Assembly (NCBI GenBank): GCA_020636905.1
Contig: JACJWX010000011.1
Span: 1-64,000 of the forward strand
Length of the DNA stretch: 64,000 nt
Direction: 5' to 3'
Origin: Actinomycetota bacterium
Lineage (GTDB): Bacteria > Actinomycetota > Thermoleophilia > Miltoncostaeales > Miltoncostaeaceae
This document shows, piece by piece, positions 1 to 8,333 of the stretch; position 1 is the stretch's first letter; the number at the start of each line of letters is the position of its first letter. The notes beneath the pieces were generated by a model. It worked only from the letters and a program-made list of their open reading frames with translations. It searched no databases and was not told the DNA's origin. Made by a program: the position numbers and the translations under genes.

Positions 1-162
1 GGGTTCTCCCGCTACTGGGGCGTCACCGACGGTCAGGTCTTCGCCCTGGTGGTGATGGTGGTCGCGGCGGCCGAGGTCGTCATCGGGCTCGGTCTGGTCG
101 TCGCGGTCTTCCGCCAGCGTATGCACTTCGACGTCGACGGCATGTCGAGGCTGCGCGGATGA
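1..162 (+). CDS. nuoK: NADH-quinone oxidoreductase subunit K, 3' fragment
   Basis: This is the last 53 residues of an open frame that enters from outside the window and ends in TGA at 160-162. The visible part is one hydrophobic helix (FALVVMVVAAAEVVIGLGLVV) followed by a short basic tail. It contains the VxAAEVxxGL pattern of the third NuoK helix. NuoK is a small proton-channel subunit of the complex I membrane arm. Its stop overlaps the nuoL start in ATGA at 159-162, as expected in a nuoK-L-M-N order. The N-terminal two helices are not in the window. Confidence 0.9.
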   Translation, partial: GFSRYWGVTDGQVFALVVMVVAAAEVVIGLGLVVAVFRQRMHFDVDGMSRLRG

Positions 163-2060
163 GCGCCGAACTCGCATGGGTCGTGCTGCTGCTGCCGCTG
201 GCGGCGAGCCTGGTGCTCGCGCTCATCCCGGGTGAGCCCTCGAAGGCGCTGACCCGCGTCGTCGGCGTCGCCGGGGTCGCTGCGGCCTTCGGCGTCACGG
301 TGACCATCTTCATCGACCTCCTGGGCATGAACGCGGAGGACCGCGCGCACACCACGACCGCGTGGGAGTGGGCGAACCTCGGCGATCTCAAGGTCAACCT
401 GGCGCTGCTCGTCGACCCGCTGTCAGTTCTGATGATGCTGGTCATCACCGGCGTCGGCACGCTCATCCTCGTCTACTCCACCGAGTACATGGGCCACGAC
501 CGGGACTACCGGCGCTTCTTCTCGGAGATGAACTTCTTCATCTTCTCGATGCTGATGCTGGTCCTGGCGGCGAACTTCGTCTTCCTGATCGTGGGCTGGG
601 CCCTCGTCGGCCTCGCCAGCTACCTGCTGATCGGCTTCTACTACGACAAGCCCTCGGCGGTGGCGGCCGCGAAGAAGGCCTTCGTCATCAACGTGTTCGG
701 TGACGTGGGGCTCGTGCTGGCCGCGTTCATCCTGGTCCGCCAGCTCGGCACGCTCGACTTCGCCGAGGTGTTCCAGCGGGCGCCGCAGGGCCTCACCGGA
801 GACCTTCCCGAGTGGGTCGCGCTGCTGCTCTTCATCGGCGCCGCCGCCAAGAGCGCGCAGATCCCGCTCCACACCTGGCTTCCGGACGCCATGGAGGGTC
901 CCACCCCGGTGTCGGCCCTCATCCACGCGGCCACGATGGTGACGGCAGGCGTCTACCTCATCGTCCGCACCAACGTCATCTTCGAGCTGGCGCCGGTCAT
1001 GAGCGACGCGGTGGCCATCGTCGGTGCCGTCACGCTCTTCGTCGCGGCCACGATCGCGACGGTGCAGGAGGACATCAAGCGGGTGCTCGCATGGTCGACC
1101 GTGAGCCAGATCGGCTACATGATCATGGCCGCCGGGCTCGGCCTCTACGCCAGCGGCATGTTCCACTTCCTCACGCACGCCTTCTTCAAGGCGGCGCTGT
1201 TCCTGGCCGCCGGCATCGCCATCCACGCGCTCGCGGGCGAGCAGAGCCTCGACCGGATGGGCGGGCTGCGCAAACACCTCCGGGTCGCGTACCTCGCGAC
1301 GGCCGCCGGCTGCCTGGCGATCGCCGGCATCCCGCCGTTCGCCGGGTTCTTCAGCAAGGACGAGATCCTCGCCACCGCCCTCGAGGCCGGAACCGTCGGG
1401 ATCATCTGTGCCATCGTCGGGCTGATCGGTGCGGGAATCACCGCCTTCTACATGTTCCGCCTGCTCTTCCGCGCATTCCACGGCACCGAGCCGGAGGGCG
1501 GCTACGCCCACCCGCCGCACGCCAGCGGCCCGGCCATGGCCGTCCCCGTGGCGATCCTGGCCGTCCTCTCCACGATCGGCGGACTCATCCAGATCCCCGG
1601 CGTCAGCCACAACCTCACCAACTGGCTCGAACCGGCCCTCATCGCCGACCCGGGCATCGAAGCCACCCACGCGGGCGAGATCATCATGAGCATCGCGTCA
1701 CTCGCCGTGGCGCTGCTCGGAATCGGTATCGCGTGGTGGCTGTTCGGAGCCGGTGACGAACGGCGGCTCGCGATGGCCGGACGCCTCCCGCGTCTGCGGG
1801 CCTTCCTGCTCGATCAGTGGCGATTCGACGAGGTCTACGAGGCGGTCATCATCCAGCCGGGCCGTGACCTCGGCGACGGCGCGATGACCGCCGGTGAGGC
1901 CGGCATCGGCCGCGGGCTCATGACGGCCGCCGAGGCCGTGTCCGGCGCCGGGGCGCGCTTCCTCCGCTTCACCCAGAACGGTCTCGTGCGGACCTCGGCG
2001 GCCGCCGTGGTCATCGGCGCCGCGGTGGTGACCACCCTCATCATCCTGGGGGCGCGATGA
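159..2060 (+). CDS. nuoL: NADH-quinone oxidoreductase subunit L
   Basis: A 633-residue polytopic protein, the antiporter-like subunit at the far end of the complex I membrane arm that couples quinone reduction to proton translocation. It has the conserved block AAKSAQIPLHTWLPDAMEGP around residues 228-247, with the lysine and proline kinks used for proton transfer, and the later helix with HAFFKAALFLAAG. Length is in the usual 600-650 range. The ATG overlaps the nuoK stop. The extended C-terminal part (about residues 520-633) matches the lateral helix plus last transmembrane segment of NuoL, which separates it from NuoM and NuoN. Confidence 0.95.
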   Translation: MSAELAWVVLLLPLAASLVLALIPGEPSKALTRVVGVAGVAAAFGVTVTIFIDLLGMNAEDRAHTTTAWEWANLGDLKVNLALLVDPLSVLMMLVITGVGTLILVYSTEYMGHDRDYRRFFSEMNFFIFSMLMLVLAANFVFLIVGWALVGLASYLLIGFYYDKPSAVAAAKKAFVINVFGDVGLVLAAFILVRQLGTLDFAEVFQRAPQGLTGDLPEWVALLLFIGAAAKSAQIPLHTWLPDAMEGPTPVSALIHAATMVTAGVYLIVRTNVIFELAPVMSDAVAIVGAVTLFVAATIATVQEDIKRVLAWSTVSQIGYMIMAAGLGLYASGMFHFLTHAFFKAALFLAAGIAIHALAGEQSLDRMGGLRKHLRVAYLATAAGCLAIAGIPPFAGFFSKDEILATALEAGTVGIICAIVGLIGAGITAFYMFRLLFRAFHGTEPEGGYAHPPHASGPAMAVPVAILAVLSTIGGLIQIPGVSHNLTNWLEPALIADPGIEATHAGEIIMSIASLAVALLGIGIAWWLFGAGDERRLAMAGRLPRLRAFLLDQWRFDEVYEAVIIQPGRDLGDGAMTAGEAGIGRGLMTAAEAVSGAGARFLRFTQNGLVRTSAAAVVIGAAVVTTLIILGAR

Positions 2061-3670
2061 GCGACATGCCCTGGGTGACCATCTCCATCCTGCTCCCGCT
2101 GGCCGCGGGCGCGCTGCTGCTGCTGTTCCCGGCGAGGAGTTCGGGCATGGCCCGCGGGATCGCCCTCGCGGCGGCGCTGGCGACGTTCGTCAGCACCGAC
2201 GTGGTGGTCCACCAGTTCGCCCGTGACGGCGCCGGGCCGCAGCTGATCGATCGCCAGGACTGGGTGTCCTCGCTTGGCCTGGAATGGCTGGTGTGGGTCG
2301 ACGGCATCAGCGTGTGGCTGCTGCTGCTGACCTCGGCCCTGTTCCTGCTCGCCATCGGCGTCGCCGCCCTGCGGGCCCCGGATCGCGGACCCGCGTTCCT
2401 GGGATTGCTGCTCCTCGCCGAAGCCGGCCTCATCGGCCTGTTCAGCGCCGGCAATCTGGTGCTGTTCTACGTGTTCTGGGAAGCCATGCTCATCCCGTTC
2501 TACTTCCTGATCGGGACCTGGGGTGAGGGCGATCGCCTGCGGAACACGACGCGCTTCGTGATCTACACCATGGTCGGATCCCTGGTGATGCTCGTCGGCA
2601 TCGTCGCCACGGCCTACACCGCCAAGCAGACCACCGGCCAGTTCACCTTCGACATCGACGCGCTGCGAGGCGTGGCGTTCACGCGCACCGAGTCGATCTG
2701 GCTCTTCGCCGCCTTCGCCCTGGCGTTCGCCATCAAGCTGCCGCTGTGGCCCTTCCACGGATGGATGCCCGGCGCCTACGGCTCCGCACCCATCCTGGTG
2801 ACCGGACTGCTCGCCGCCGTGATGAGCAAGGCCGGCGTCTACGGGTTCCTGCGCATCGGGGTGCCGCTCTTCCCCGAGGGGGCGGAGACCTTCAAGTATC
2901 CCATCATCCTGCTTGCGCTGACCGGGATCATCTACGGCTCGCTCGTGGCATGGCGACAGACCACCATGCGCATGGTGGTGGCGTACTCCAGCCTCGCCCA
3001 CCTCGGCTTCATCGCGCTGGCGATCATGTCCTTCGACAACCAGGCCGGCCAGGGCGCGGTGCTCCAGATGGTCAACCACGGCATCGTGGTGGCGGCGGCC
3101 TTCGTCATCGTCGGGATCCTCAGCTCGCGCACCGGGCACGAGGAGGTCGATGACATCGGGGGCCTGGCCAACGGCGCGCCATGGCTCGCCGGCCTGTTCC
3201 TGGTCGTCACCATGGCGTCGCTCGCGATCCCCGGATCCAACGCCTTCGCGGGCGAGTTTTTCATCCTGAGCGGCGTTTTCCGCCAGGACTGGTGGGTGGC
3301 CACGATCGCGAGCATCGGGATCGTCTACGCGGCCGTCTACATGCTGCGGCTGTACCAGTCCTCGATGAACGGCCCCCTGCGCGGCGGTGAACCCCGCAAG
3401 GTCGAGCTGACCTGGGCGGACGCCGCGGTGCTCGTGCCCCTGATCGGCGCGATGGCCGTGCTGGCCCTGTGGCCCGCGGCGATCATCGGCGGGACCACCC
3501 GGACCGTCGAACGCACGATGGCACCCGCCCAGCTCGCGACACCCGGCTTCCCGCAGGACCTCATCAAGGGGTCGGTCACGCGGAATCCTCCCGCCGAGGC
3601 CCTCCCGCTCCCGGGTGATCCCGACCCGGCCGTTCCCGAAGTCCAGCAATCGCAGGAGCCGACGCCGTGA
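2057..3670 (+). CDS. nuoM: NADH-quinone oxidoreductase subunit M
   Basis: A 537-residue multi-spanning membrane protein, the second antiporter-like proton-pumping subunit of complex I. Recognisable blocks are FYVFWEAMLIPFYFLIGTWG (about residues 136-155), with the conserved glutamate, and IKLPLWPFHGWMPGAYG (about 229-245), with the conserved lysine. Its ATG overlaps the nuoL stop in ATGA at 2057-2060 and its own stop overlaps the nuoN GTG. The C-terminal 60 residues are proline- and glutamate-rich and polar, longer than in many NuoM proteins, and probably form a soluble tail. Confidence 0.95.
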   Translation: MSDMPWVTISILLPLAAGALLLLFPARSSGMARGIALAAALATFVSTDVVVHQFARDGAGPQLIDRQDWVSSLGLEWLVWVDGISVWLLLLTSALFLLAIGVAALRAPDRGPAFLGLLLLAEAGLIGLFSAGNLVLFYVFWEAMLIPFYFLIGTWGEGDRLRNTTRFVIYTMVGSLVMLVGIVATAYTAKQTTGQFTFDIDALRGVAFTRTESIWLFAAFALAFAIKLPLWPFHGWMPGAYGSAPILVTGLLAAVMSKAGVYGFLRIGVPLFPEGAETFKYPIILLALTGIIYGSLVAWRQTTMRMVVAYSSLAHLGFIALAIMSFDNQAGQGAVLQMVNHGIVVAAAFVIVGILSSRTGHEEVDDIGGLANGAPWLAGLFLVVTMASLAIPGSNAFAGEFFILSGVFRQDWWVATIASIGIVYAAVYMLRLYQSSMNGPLRGGEPRKVELTWADAAVLVPLIGAMAVLALWPAAIIGGTTRTVERTMAPAQLATPGFPQDLIKGSVTRNPPAEALPLPGDPDPAVPEVQQSQEPTP

Positions 3671-5112
3671 GCCTGGGGGCCGCCCTCAATCCCATCATCG
3701 TGGCCGCGACGGCGTGTCTTGCGCTGCTCGCCGGCCTCATCGGCCCCAGGACCTTCCGCCGGGTCGGCCCGACGTGGATCGGGCTCGCGGGACTGGTCGC
3801 GTCGGTCGTGGTGTCGGTGCTCTGGTGGGGCAACCGGGTCGAGGCGCTCGACGGCGCCTACCGGGCCGATCAGTTCACGCACCTCTTCAACATCATCTTC
3901 GCCGTCTGTGCCGCCGCCGCGCTGATCTACGGCATCCGCGAATCGGCGGCGGTGGACCGGCGCGGCGAGTTCGTCACGCTGGTGCTGTCGTCCACGGCGG
4001 GGATGATGCTCGTGGCCGGCGCCGGCGATCTGATCACCCTGTTCCTGGGGATCGAGATCCTGTCGGTCGCCCTCTACGTGCTCTGCGCGCTCGAGGTCTG
4101 GCGGGAGCGGTCGCTCGAGGCCGGCCTCAAGTACCTCATCGTCGGCGCGGTCGGGTCGTCCATCTTCCTCTACGGCCTGGCGCTCCTGTTCGGCGCGACC
4201 GGGACGGTCAATCTCACCGAGATCGGCGACAAGCTGATGGTCGCCTCGTTCACGGACGAACCGCTGCTGCTCGCCGCGAGCGCACTGATCATCGTGGGAC
4301 TCGGCTTCAAGGCGTCGGCCGCGCCGTTCCACATGTGGACGCCGGACGTCTACGAGGGCGCGCCGACCTCCGTCACGGCGTTCATGGCAACGGCCACCAA
4401 GGCGGCGGCGTTCGCGGCGTTCCTGCGGATCTACGCCGGCGTCCTCTTCGACATGGTCGGCGAGTGGCAACTGGCCATCGCCGTGGTGGCGGCGGCCAGC
4501 GTCATCGTCGGCAACCTGGCCGCACTGGTGCAGACCAACCTGAAGCGGCTGCTGGCGTTCTCGAGCGTCGCGCAGGCCGGATACCTGCTCATCGGCGTCG
4601 CCGCCGGAACGATCCAGGGCGGCGAGGCGGTCCTCTACTACCTGATGGCCTACGCCGCGATGACCCTGGCGGCCTTCAGTCTGGTCATCATCCGGGAACG
4701 CGAGGTCGAGGACGGCGACGAGCTGTCGGCACTCGCCGGGTACGGGCGCGCCCGCCCGGTGGTGGGCGTGATCGCCACGCTCGCCATGCTCTCACTGGCC
4801 GGATTCCCGCCGCTCGCCGGGTTCATCGGCAAGTTCATGCTCTTCGGCGCGGCGGTGGAGCAGGACCTGACCTGGCTGGCCGTCATCGGAGCCGTCGGCA
4901 GCGTCGTGAGCCTGGGGTACTACCTGCGGGTGCTGCGGGTGATGTGGTTCGGTGACCCCGGCACGCAGGGGCCCTCGCGCCTGCTCCCCATGCCCGCGCC
5001 CGTGCTCGGAATCGGTGCTCTCGGCGCCGTGGCCGTGGTGGCGTTCGGCATCGCCGCGTCGCCGCTGGTGGACGTCGCCCGCGAGGCCGCCACCGCGCTG
5101 CTCGCGGGGTAG
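3667..5112 (+). CDS. nuoN: NADH-quinone oxidoreductase subunit N
   Basis: A 481-residue polytopic subunit, the third antiporter-like module next to the quinone end of complex I. The central motif FKASAAPFHMWTPDVYEGAPT (about residues 217-237) is typical of NuoN, and LAGFPPLAGFIGKF (about 378-391) is the conserved later helix. Translation starts at GTG inside GTGA, overlapping the nuoM stop. It is the last gene of the nuo operon. The next gene, 106 bp on, has its own promoter-like sequence and an unrelated product. Confidence 0.95.
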   Translation: MSLGAALNPIIVAATACLALLAGLIGPRTFRRVGPTWIGLAGLVASVVVSVLWWGNRVEALDGAYRADQFTHLFNIIFAVCAAAALIYGIRESAAVDRRGEFVTLVLSSTAGMMLVAGAGDLITLFLGIEILSVALYVLCALEVWRERSLEAGLKYLIVGAVGSSIFLYGLALLFGATGTVNLTEIGDKLMVASFTDEPLLLAASALIIVGLGFKASAAPFHMWTPDVYEGAPTSVTAFMATATKAAAFAAFLRIYAGVLFDMVGEWQLAIAVVAAASVIVGNLAALVQTNLKRLLAFSSVAQAGYLLIGVAAGTIQGGEAVLYYLMAYAAMTLAAFSLVIIREREVEDGDELSALAGYGRARPVVGVIATLAMLSLAGFPPLAGFIGKFMLFGAAVEQDLTWLAVIGAVGSVVSLGYYLRVLRVMWFGDPGTQGPSRLLPMPAPVLGIGALGAVAVVAFGIAASPLVDVAREAATALLAG

Positions 5113-5183
5113 CCAGGCTCCGCATCGCGCGGTCGGGGCACCGGGCCGTGGCACCTCAGAATCACGGTCGTATTCCGCAAGCA

Positions 5184-5213
5184 TTGACGGCGCGACGACG
5201 ACGGTCGCATGAT
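5184..5213 (+). promoter_or_regulatory. Sigma-70-type promoter, probably leaderless
   Basis: TTGACG (5184-5189) and CATGAT (5208-5213) are separated by 18 bp. The ATG of the downstream gene begins at 5219, six bases past the -10 element, so the transcript would start at or beside the A of the start codon and carry no 5' leader. No Shine-Dalgarno sequence fits in this space. The spacing is seen directly. The leaderless reading is inference from what is common in actinobacteria. Confidence 0.5.
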
Positions 5214-5218
5214 GCGCC

Positions 5219-6637
5219 ATGACCACTCGTGCGCTGGCGCTCCTGGCACTGCTCGGAACCGCGGCCGTCGCCCTGGCGGTGGCTCCGGCCAACGACGATC
5301 GCAACGCGGCGGAGCCGCTCGGGGTGCCCGCGACGGTGCGGGGAACGACGGTCGACGCGACCCGCGACGACACCGACCCGTTCGCGTTCTGCCGTCTCGC
5401 CCTGGGCCCGTCGGTCTGGTACCGGATCGACTCCCCGGCCCCGGGTCGTGTCGCACTCGAGGTCCAGTCGGCCGAAGGTGCCGGACTCGCCGTCGCCGTG
5501 TTCCGGCGGACCGCCGGCGACCTGACGCCGGAGGTCTGCGCCACCACGTCCGACCGTGGGAGCGGTGCGGCGTTCTTCACCGCCGCGCCCCGCGGCCGCT
5601 ACCTGGTGCAGGTGGCCTCCGGGGTCCGTGCCGACCCGGGTCGCTTCGTGCTGCGCACCTTCCGGCCCGAGCCGCTCCCGAGGATCCCGGGTCCGACCCT
5701 TCCGGCCCGCGGCGCCACCGGAACCGTCGACGTGGTGCGTGACACCGAGGACGCCTTCTCGCTCGTCATGCGCGCCGGCACCACGTACCGGATCAACCTG
5801 AGCACGGGCACCGCGTCCGACTGCCGGGTGGGTCTGCGCATCCTGGAGCGTGGGGCGACCTCACTGGACGCGGCCACGGTCGTCCGCGCACGGTGCGGCG
5901 GCTATGTCACCTACACGCCCGGACCGGAGGAGACCGGGCGCTACAGCCTGGTGGTGACCGGTAATCGCAACGCCCGACGGGCCCGCTACCGGCTGCAGGC
6001 CGCCCCGCTGGCGGCCGACGACCAGGCGCCCGGCCTTCCGCTCCCGGCCGCCGGCCTGCGGCGCGGCTCCGTGTCGGCGCGCGGCATCGACCGGCTCGAC
6101 CTCTACCGCTTCACCGTCACCCACCGCAGCCTGGAGACGGTCCGGCTCCTGACCTCCGGTGACATCGCGCTGCGGCTCATGCGCCCGAACGGGCGCACCA
6201 TCGCCTGCGCGTGCGAGTCCGGCGGCGGGTCCCGAGAGATCGAACGCAACCTCGCACCGGGCGACTACCTGGTGTCGGTGCGGGCCAACGACGGCGGCGC
6301 CGGACGATACCGCCTGGTCCGCAGGGAGCGGACCATCACGACCAGCGTGCTGACCGCGGGCTCGGCGACCATTTCCCGCGGCCAGGCCGTGACGCTGCGC
6401 CTGGCGGTGATTCCGACTCCGGATGCCGGGAGTGTGCGGGTGGACGCCTTCCAGTTCGATCCCCTGGATGGCTGGCGATTCCGCGCCAGATTGCGCGGAT
6501 CGGTCCGTGGCGGCGCAGCCTCGTTCACCTACCGGCCCACGGGGAGCGGCCCCTGGCGGTTCCGCGGTGAGTATCGTGGATCTCGTGCATTCAGCCCGAG
6601 CACCGCGCGTACCGTCAGCGTCACCGTCCAGCCCTGA
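5219..6637 (+). CDS. Exported protein with PPC-like beta-sandwich repeats
   Basis: A 472-residue protein of unknown function. Residues 1-21 form a signal peptide (TRALALLALLGTAAVALAVA), so it is exported. The mature part starts with NDDRNAAEPL, the usual opening of bacterial pre-peptidase C-terminal (PPC) type domains. It appears to carry three related beta-rich units (about 23-145, 155-260 and 270-375), each ending in a G-RY-L pattern, then an Ig-like beta domain (about 380-472). No catalytic motif is evident. PPC-like domains are usually accessory binding or folding modules. The ribonuclease gene follows after 18 bp, so the two are likely co-transcribed. The start is set by the adjacent promoter and the signal peptide. 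Confidence 0.7.
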   Translation: MTTRALALLALLGTAAVALAVAPANDDRNAAEPLGVPATVRGTTVDATRDDTDPFAFCRLALGPSVWYRIDSPAPGRVALEVQSAEGAGLAVAVFRRTAGDLTPEVCATTSDRGSGAAFFTAAPRGRYLVQVASGVRADPGRFVLRTFRPEPLPRIPGPTLPARGATGTVDVVRDTEDAFSLVMRAGTTYRINLSTGTASDCRVGLRILERGATSLDAATVVRARCGGYVTYTPGPEETGRYSLVVTGNRNARRARYRLQAAPLAADDQAPGLPLPAAGLRRGSVSARGIDRLDLYRFTVTHRSLETVRLLTSGDIALRLMRPNGRTIACACESGGGSREIERNLAPGDYLVSVRANDGGAGRYRLVRRERTITTSVLTAGSATISRGQAVTLRLAVIPTPDAGSVRVDAFQFDPLDGWRFRARLRGSVRGGAASFTYRPTGSGPWRFRGEYRGSRAFSPSTARTVSVTVQP

Positions 6638-6655
6638 CCCGGGGAGCGAGCGCTG

Positions 6656-7069
6656 ATGCGCGCGGTCTTTGCCGTGCTCGCGGTCGTGGTGGCGGTGGCC
6701 GCCGCCATCGCCCTGGGCGGACTGTTCGCCTCCAGGTCGACCACGGCGACCGTGAGCGTCAGCGAAGCGGCCCAACCGCTCGAGATGGAATTCCCCTCCA
6801 TCGCGGCCGGCGATCTGCCTCCCGAAGCGCGGCGGACGCTGGAGCTCATCGACCGGGGCGGACCGTTCCCCTACTCCAAGGACGGCAGCACCTTCGGGAA
6901 CCGCGAGGGACTGCTTCCCTCCGCGTCACGCGGCTACTACCGCGAGTACACGGTACCCACGCCGGGCGAGGGTGATCGCGGCGCACGCCGCATCGTGACC
7001 GGTGACCGGGACCGTGAGTTCTTCTACACCGACGACCACTACGACAGTTTCTCGCTGATCCTGCGATGA
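6656..7069 (+). CDS. Secreted guanyl-specific ribonuclease, RNase Sa/N1 family
   Basis: A 137-residue protein with an N-terminal hydrophobic segment (about 4-27, signal peptide or anchor), a linker, then a compact microbial RNase domain (about 54-137). It can be aligned by eye to Streptomyces RNase Sa: LPPEA, GPFPYS, the YY-EYTV strand, RG-RRI and YT-DHY. The catalytic set is conserved: Glu97, Arg108, Arg112 and His128 correspond to Glu54, Arg65, Arg69 and His85 of RNase Sa. The two cysteines of RNase Sa are absent. It cleaves single-stranded RNA after guanosine. A GGGGAG ribosome-binding site lies 9 bases before the ATG. The stop overlaps the start of the inhibitor gene in ATGA. Confidence 0.88.
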   Translation: MRAVFAVLAVVVAVAAAIALGGLFASRSTTATVSVSEAAQPLEMEFPSIAAGDLPPEARRTLELIDRGGPFPYSKDGSTFGNREGLLPSASRGYYREYTVPTPGEGDRGARRIVTGDRDREFFYTDDHYDSFSLILR

Positions 7070-7422
7070 GCGCGGCCACCGGCATCCACCTGATCGACGA
7101 CACCGATGGTGCGGTCCGCAACGCCTACACCGCGGCGGGATGGCACGTGGCCCGCGTCCGCGACGCGACCACGAAAGCCGAGGTCCTGGACGGGTTCGCA
7201 GCCGCCCTCCAGTTCCCCGACTACTTCGGGCACAACCTCGATGCGCTCTGGGACTGCCTCACCGACCTGACCCGGCCCACCGTCGTGGTCTGGGAGGGCT
7301 GGCAGCGGTGCGCGGTGGAGTACCCCGAGGACTGGGCGGGCCTCATGGGCGTGCTGCGCGACCGGGTGGATCACAGCCCGGCGTTCGCGGTGCTGCTGAT
7401 CGGCACGTCGCCGGGCACGTGA
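7066..7422 (+). CDS. Barstar-family ribonuclease inhibitor
   Basis: A 118-residue cytoplasmic protein of the barstar family. The signature helix FPDYFGHNLDALWDCL (about residues 50-65) contains Asp59 and Asp63, which match barstar Asp35 and Asp39, the residues that plug the active site of barnase-type RNases. It overlaps the ribonuclease gene by four bases, so inhibitor and toxin are made together. The expected role is to protect the producing cell from any RNase that folds before export. Barstar is known to bind RNase Sa, so this family pairing is chemically sensible. Confidence 0.9.
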   Translation: MSAATGIHLIDDTDGAVRNAYTAAGWHVARVRDATTKAEVLDGFAAALQFPDYFGHNLDALWDCLTDLTRPTVVVWEGWQRCAVEYPEDWAGLMGVLRDRVDHSPAFAVLLIGTSPGT

Positions 7423-7456
7423 GGGCGAGCGCCAGACCGCAACCACCAGGACCAAC

Positions 7457-7478
7457 CTCCCGGGCACCGGTCCGGGAG
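7457..7478 (+). terminator. Hairpin between converging genes
   Basis: CTCCCGG and CCGGGAG form a 7-bp GC stem around an 8-base loop, 35 bp past the inhibitor stop and before the converging permease gene. No U-run follows, so it is only a candidate transcription terminator. Confidence 0.35.
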
Positions 7479-7590
7479 CGCGGATGGCCCGGCCGCACCG
7501 GTGTCCAACGCTACCGTTCGCACGTCCGGTACACGACCATTCGCATGAATCGCCCGCTCGGCGGGGCGTCCCATGCCACCGGAACCCAGA

Positions 7591-7965
7591 TCATGCGGTG
7601 CCGCGCGACAGCGTCGACCGGAACAGCCGCCAGGCGACGTACAGCAGCAGCACCGCGAAGCCGACCTTCAGCACACGCTCCGGCGCGACGTCGGCGAGCA
7701 ATGACCCGAGCACGGCGGTCACCACCGACGCGCCACCGATGATCAGCGCGTCACGCTGCTCGATGTTGCCGTCGCGGCGCTGCTGCCAGGAGCCCAGCAT
7801 CGCCACCGGCACGATCGCCAGCAGGGACGTGGCTTCCGCGTGAAGCTGGGAGAGCCCGAGCAGCAGCGTGAGCGTCGGGACGAAGATGGTGCCCCCGCCC
7901 ACACCGAACAGCCCGGCGATGGTTCCGGCCAGCACGCCCAGCATGGCGACCAGGACCCAGTCCAT
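7591..7965 (-). CDS. Half-size TauE/SafE-family permease, second of pair
   Basis: A 124-residue membrane protein with about four hydrophobic segments. Residues 9-33 hold the TauE/SafE repeat motif GVLAGTIAGLFGVGGG followed by VPTLTLLL. Full-length TauE/SafE exporters of sulfite or other small anions are about 250 residues and carry this motif twice; here there is one repeat. The ATG overlaps the stop of the neighbouring half gene (ATGA on the minus strand), which argues for coupled synthesis and a heterodimer. The substrate cannot be read from the sequence. Confidence 0.75.
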   Translation of the reverse strand: MDWVLVAMLGVLAGTIAGLFGVGGGTIFVPTLTLLLGLSQLHAEATSLLAIVPVAMLGSWQQRRDGNIEQRDALIIGGASVVTAVLGSLLADVAPERVLKVGFAVLLLYVAWRLFRSTLSRGTA

Positions 7966-8333
7966 CAGGTGACCACCAGCGCAACCGCGACGGCCACCAG
8001 CAGCATCGCGAACCCTCGCCGCAGCATCATCGTGCTGACGCGCCGTTTGAGGGCGACCCCGATGGTCACCCCGAGCATCGCCGGCACGCCGATGAGCAGC
8101 GCGTGGACCCACTCGACGTTGCCGAGCACGCCGTGCGCGATCGTGCCCCAGAGCGCGGTCAGCACGATCGCGGCGAGGGAGGTCGCGGTGGCCCGGTGGT
8201 CGTCGTACCCGAGCAGGCCGATCAGCAACGGAACCACGACCACACCGCCGCCGACCCCGAATACCGCCGAGAAGATGCCGGCGATCCCGCCGATGAGCAG
8301 CAGTTTCTGGAGCCGGGTCAGGACTCCCACCAT
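7965..8333 (-). CDS. Half-size TauE/SafE-family permease, first of pair
   Basis: A 122-residue protein, again one TauE/SafE repeat: IGGIAGIFSAVFGVGGG then VPLLIGLLG near the N-terminus, and about four hydrophobic segments. It carries the same half-motif as its partner, so the pair looks like an unfused version of the usual two-repeat transporter rather than a frameshifted gene. Each half has its own start and a complete repeat, and they meet in an ATGA overlap. The ATG at 8331-8333 lies inside the 3' end of the polymerase X gene (16-bp overlap); GTG starts 3 and 9 bases later are alternatives. Confidence 0.72.
   Translation of the reverse strand: MVGVLTRLQKLLLIGGIAGIFSAVFGVGGGVVVVPLLIGLLGYDDHRATATSLAAIVLTALWGTIAHGVLGNVEWVHALLIGVPAMLGVTIGVALKRRVSTMMLRRGFAMLLVAVAVALVVT

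Noticed and set aside
7591..8333. TauE gene broken by a frameshift
   Set aside because: Both halves carry a complete repeat with its own start, and the junction is an ATGA overlap like other intact pairs here.
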